The notes under the pieces were generated by a model. The model searched no databases, was not told the origin of the DNA, and saw only the letters and a program-made list of their open reading frames with translations. DNA of 64,000 nt. Origin: Amycolatopsis camponoti (GTDB lineage: Bacteria; Actinomycetota; Actinomycetes; Mycobacteriales; Pseudonocardiaceae). A program made the translations under genes and the position numbers. Position 1 is the first letter of the stretch. Every line of letters starts with the position of its first letter. Below are positions 58,863 to 64,000 of this stretch, piece by piece. The stretch spans positions 3,080,501 to 3,144,500 of the forward strand of contig NZ_CABVGP010000001.1 of NCBI RefSeq assembly GCF_902497555.1, in the 5' to 3' direction.

Positions 58863-59587
58863 CCCGCTTCCTGCCCGTCGAGACGTCGGTCCTGCACAGC
58901 CCGGCCTGGTTCGTGCCGTTCGACGAGTTCGCCCAGCGCGTGCGGTCCGCCGACGTCGCCACGGAGCTGGACCGCTTCGACCCGGACGAGAACGTGTGGG
59001 TACCGCAGGACACGCCCGCGATCCGCACGCCGAGCGCCGCGATCGCCTACCCGGAGCTCGGCCGCCGCCGGGGGCCGGGTGCCGAGCCGGAACGGTTCCG
59101 CGTCCGCTTCGCCGCCATCGGGTTCGCGCCGCTGTACCCGGCCGACGGCGAGGACTTCGACGCGACCCGCACCGGGGTCGAGTTCACCGCGAACCCGTAC
59201 GACGACGGGCACCCGCCCGCCGCCGCCGGCGAGCCGCGGCTGGTCCGGTTGCTGCCGGGCGTCGCCTTCATGTACAGCCCCGGGACCCGCACCGTGTACG
59301 GCGTCGTCGTCGACGCCGTCACCCGGGCGCCGATCGTGAACGCTCTGGTCGAGGCGCGCGGGACCACGATCCGCGACGGCGTCCCGTGGCAGGAGCGGAC
59401 CCTCACCGGCGCCGAGGGCGCCTTCCGGCTCGCCCTGCGCTGGGAGGGCGAGCCGGTCACCGGCCCGCCGCCCGTGCGGGTCTTCCACCTCACGGCCACC
59501 GAGCGGCCGGGGCGGACCGGGGCGCTGGACGTCCGGCTGCCGACCGAACGGGACCGGCGGCACGTCATCGAAATCGCCGAGCAGTAG
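58859..59587 (+). CDS. Injection-system accessory protein with a carboxypeptidase-regulatory-like domain
   Basis: A 242-aa protein starting at ATG 58859, overlapping the DUF4255 stop (ATGA). Residues 1-140 are unrecognised (PVETSVLHSPAWFVPFDEF, RLVRLLPGVAFMYSPGTRTV). About 145-240 resemble a carboxypeptidase-regulatory-like beta-sandwich (YGVVVDAVTRAPIVNALVEA, TLTGAEGAFRLALRW). Position between the cap and sheath genes suggests a structural or surface component of the particle. Exact role unknown. Confidence 0.75.
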   Translation: MTRFLPVETSVLHSPAWFVPFDEFAQRVRSADVATELDRFDPDENVWVPQDTPAIRTPSAAIAYPELGRRRGPGAEPERFRVRFAAIGFAPLYPADGEDFDATRTGVEFTANPYDDGHPPAAAGEPRLVRLLPGVAFMYSPGTRTVYGVVVDAVTRAPIVNALVEARGTTIRDGVPWQERTLTGAEGAFRLALRWEGEPVTGPPPVRVFHLTATERPGRTGALDVRLPTERDRRHVIEIAEQ

Positions 59588-59602
59588 AGAAGGAGCCAAG
59601 CC

Positions 59603-61867
<2,265 letters not shown>

Positions 61868-61886
61868 CCACTGAAAGGCAAGGGAC

Positions 61887-62345
61887 ATGCCACCTGTGAC
61901 GCGGGACGACCCGTACGCCGCGTACAACTTCCTGGTCATCGTGACCAACGTCAGCGATGACGGAGTCGCGGTGAGCGGGTCGTTCACCGAGGCCAGCGGG
62001 CTCGACGTGGAACTGCCGGTGATCGAGTACCGCACCGGCAGCGAGGACATCACGGTCCGCAAGCTCGTGGGGCTCAAGAAGGCCCCGAGCGCACTGACGT
62101 TCAAGCGCGGGGTCACCGGCCACGTCGGTTTCTGGAACTGGGTCAAGGAAGCGCTGGACGGCCGCGTCCGGCGCACGGCCGGTTCGATCGTGATGCTCGA
62201 CGAGAACCGCCAGGAGGTCATGCGCTGGAACTTCGACCGCGCCTGGCCGACGAAGTACACCGGACCTTCGTTCAACGCGACCAAGAACGAGATCGCCATG
62301 GAGACGCTCGTGCTGGCCGTCGAGAGCTTCGTGATCGACGCGTGA
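61887..62345 (+). CDS. Tail tube protein (gp19-like)
   Basis: A 152-aa protein starting at ATG 61887. It begins DDPYAAYNFLVIVTN, followed by FTEASGLDVELPVIEYRTGSED, KLVGLKKAPSALTFKRGV and NWVKEALDG, the T4 gp19-like tube family used by extracellular contractile injection systems. It polymerises into the inner tube that is ejected when the sheath contracts. It lies 19 bp after the large sheath gene. Confidence 0.92.
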   Translation: MPPVTRDDPYAAYNFLVIVTNVSDDGVAVSGSFTEASGLDVELPVIEYRTGSEDITVRKLVGLKKAPSALTFKRGVTGHVGFWNWVKEALDGRVRRTAGSIVMLDENRQEVMRWNFDRAWPTKYTGPSFNATKNEIAMETLVLAVESFVIDA

Positions 62346-62355
62346 GCGGGCGGAC

Positions 62356-63831
62356 ATGACCAGCGCGGCGCTTCCCGGCGTATCCCTGACCTTCGATCGA
62401 GCGGCCACCGGCGACGAGCCGCTGCGCACGGACGTGGCCGTGTTCCTCGGCCGCACCCGGCGCGGTCCCGTCGGCCGGCCCGTCCGCGTCGAGAGCTGGA
62501 ACGACGTCGTCGGCGTGTTCGGACCACCGGACGGCACGTCGGCGACGCCGTACGCGCTGCGCGGGTTCTTCGAGAACCAGGGCTCCGCGGCGTGGGTACT
62601 GCGGGTGTCCGGGCCCGCCGAGCCCGCGAGCGCGCCGTGGACGGACGGCTTCCGCGTGGTGGCCGCGAGTCCCGGCGCGTGGGCGAACGGCGGCCGCGTC
62701 ACCGTGCGGTACCGGGCGAGCAGCGTCGCGGGCCCGCCGGCGGTCACCGTCCGGGTGCTCGTGCCCGGCGAGCCGGCGGAGACCTTCGCCGGCATGGCAC
62801 CCGGCGAGGTCGTCGACCGCCTCGGCGCGTCGCACCTCGTCCGGGTGGTGCCGGGCGGAGCGGCGGACCCGATCCCCCCGGACGGGCCGATCTCGCTGTC
62901 CTGGGACCTGACGCTCACCGGCGGCACGGACGCCCCGCCGGGGCGCGACGAGTACGCGTCCGCGGTGGTGACGCAGGCCGAGCTGCCGGAGCCGGCGCTG
63001 GTGGCCCTGCCCGACCTCGGGGCCGACCTGGGCGACGCCGACCACACGACCCTGGTGCTGGACCTGCTGGGGACCGTGGCGCCGCTGCTGGACCGGCTGG
63101 TGCTGCTGGACGTGCCCCCGTCGGTGTCCACAGTGGACGCTGTGGTGGCCTGGGCCGGCGCGCTGGCGGACTTCGGCGACGAGGCGCTGCTCGCCGCGGC
63201 GGCGGTGTACCACCCGCCGCTGCGGGCGCCGTCGCTCGACGGCGGGACCGGCCTGCGGACCGTGCCGGCGTCCGGGCACGTCGCCGGGCTGGTCGCCCGG
63301 CTCGACGGCGAGCGGGGTGCCGCCGAAACCCCGGCGAACGCCACGCTGCTGGACGCCGTCGACCTCGACGTCGACTACCCGGAGGCGCAACAGGTCCGGC
63401 TCTTCGAGGTGAACGTCGACCTGGTGCGGTGCGTGCGCGGCCGGGGACTCGTGGTGTGGGGCGGGCGGACGCTGTCCGGCGACCCGCGGCGGCGGTACGT
63501 CGCCCACCGCCGGCTGCTGCACCTGCTGGTGCGGGCCATCCGGCGGGCCGCCGCGCCGCTGGTGTTCGAGGTGAACTCGCCGGAGCTGCGGCTTTCGCTG
63601 GTCCGCGCGACCACCTCGGTGCTGCTGGAGGCGTTCCGCACCGGTGCGCTCGCCGGCAGCCGGCCGGAGGACGCGTTCCGCGTGGTCTGCGACGAGACGA
63701 ACAACCCGCCGGAGCAGGACCCCGGCCAGGTCGTGTGCGAGATCGGCGTCGCGCCGGCCGTGCCCATGGAGTTCATCGAGCTGCGGCTCGTGCTCGGCCA
63801 GGACCGCGGCCTGGAGGTGATCGAGCAGTGA
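62356..63831 (+). CDS. Second tail sheath protein
   Basis: A 491-aa sheath paralogue starting at ATG 62356. The N-terminus (LPGVSLTFDRAATG, VAVFLGRTRRGPVG) lacks the PGVYVEEV start of the first sheath. The C-terminal core is conserved (PASGHVAGLVARLDGERGAAETPAN, VVWGGRTLSGDPRRRYVAHRRLL, EIGVAPAVPMEFIELRLV). Two different sheath proteins are known from several injection-system loci and may occupy different parts of the tail. It overlaps the next gene by 4 bp. Confidence 0.9.
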   Translation: MTSAALPGVSLTFDRAATGDEPLRTDVAVFLGRTRRGPVGRPVRVESWNDVVGVFGPPDGTSATPYALRGFFENQGSAAWVLRVSGPAEPASAPWTDGFRVVAASPGAWANGGRVTVRYRASSVAGPPAVTVRVLVPGEPAETFAGMAPGEVVDRLGASHLVRVVPGGAADPIPPDGPISLSWDLTLTGGTDAPPGRDEYASAVVTQAELPEPALVALPDLGADLGDADHTTLVLDLLGTVAPLLDRLVLLDVPPSVSTVDAVVAWAGALADFGDEALLAAAAVYHPPLRAPSLDGGTGLRTVPASGHVAGLVARLDGERGAAETPANATLLDAVDLDVDYPEAQQVRLFEVNVDLVRCVRGRGLVVWGGRTLSGDPRRRYVAHRRLLHLLVRAIRRAAAPLVFEVNSPELRLSLVRATTSVLLEAFRTGALAGSRPEDAFRVVCDETNNPPEQDPGQVVCEIGVAPAVPMEFIELRLVLGQDRGLEVIEQ

Positions 63832-64000
63832 CGACCCCGGCCGACCGGCTGCTCGCGCTGAACGAGCCGCTGACCAAGTTCCGCTTCCTGGTGACGCTCG
63901 CGCCGGCGGACGTGTACTTGCCGCCGGCGCAGGCACTGCTGCTGCCGGTGGTGGCGGCGGGTGCCTTCCAGGAGGTGACGGGGATGGGGGCGCAGCTGGA
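63828..64000 (+). CDS. Second tail tube-like protein (partial, cut by window end)
   Basis: GTG 63828 overlaps the previous stop (GTGA). The 57 visible residues include LLALNEPLTKFRFLVTL, then a region rich in Pro/Leu/Ala and FQEVTGMGAQLE. The FRFLVTL and FQEVTG motifs are those of gp19-like tube or tube-initiator proteins, which begin with a similar beta strand and an F.E.(S/T)G turn. The remainder lies beyond the window. Confidence 0.7.
   Translation, partial: MTTPADRLLALNEPLTKFRFLVTLAPADVYLPPAQALLLPVVAAGAFQEVTGMGAQL

Overview
The window is high-GC actinomycete chromosome. Frequent GTG starts, ATGA/GTGA gene overlaps, SARP/AfsR regulators, a conservon-like roadblock pair, a stearoyl-ACP-type desaturase, a Rox-like FAD monooxygenase and a Streptomyces-type contractile injection locus point to a filamentous actinomycete. 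Amycolatopsis or a close Pseudonocardiales relative is my inference, not a proof. No rRNA, tRNA, CRISPR array, transposase or integrase was seen.

Layout. 1-8.4 kb: a membrane protein, an ECF sigma factor, then a SARP/NB-ARC/TPR regulator that runs into an apparent RiPP locus (89-aa precursor, B12-type radical SAM C-methyltransferase, small DUF6294-like protein, MFS exporter). 8.7-14.2 kb: secreted GH43 enzyme, DUF6630 protein, the lactate-utilisation operon lutABC (lutB carries an apparent 1-bp frameshift near its start) and a secreted trypsin-like protease. 14.2-21.9 kb: HelD-type RNA polymerase recycling ATPase, a LysR/hydrolase/SDR set and a rifampicin-monooxygenase-like flavoprotein. 21.9-25.2 kb: minus-strand regulatory cluster with a stand-alone winged helix, an HC2 zinc-finger membrane protein, a STAS protein, a STAS-HATPase fusion and a small peptide. 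25.2-29.9 kb: a 1564-aa WXG/RHS polymorphic toxin whose C-terminus looks like a CD38-type ADP-ribosyl cyclase/NADase.

30-41.7 kb: accessory metabolism with several regulator/enzyme pairs that have visible dyad operators (MarR-SDR, desaturase, TetR-epoxide hydrolase, TetR-monooxygenase), a back-to-back pair of truncated genes at about 35.88 kb, a two-gene roadblock operon and a GT39-type glycosyltransferase. 41.7-43.0 kb: a second RiPP-like pair, a 42-aa Asp/Asn-tailed peptide followed by a JmjC/cupin-4 oxygenase. 43-47.6 kb: iron-box-controlled sucrase/ferredoxin protein, MmpS-like lipoprotein, NAD kinase, and a membrane GTPase with a partner. 47.6-57 kb: GH2 enzyme with two AbfB modules, scoAB with IclR, MarR, and a homogentisate operon (hmgA, an unknown gene, fahA). 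HmgA and FahA would yield fumarate and acetoacetate, and ScoAB could activate the acetoacetate. 57-64 kb: a SARP regulator and the first structural genes of an extracellular contractile injection system (DUF4255, two sheath proteins, tubes), cut by the window end.

The most unusual content is the two candidate RiPP loci, the RHS-cyclase toxin, the chimeric pseudogene junction, and a homogentisate operon in which an unrecognised 266-aa protein sits where an isomerase might be expected.
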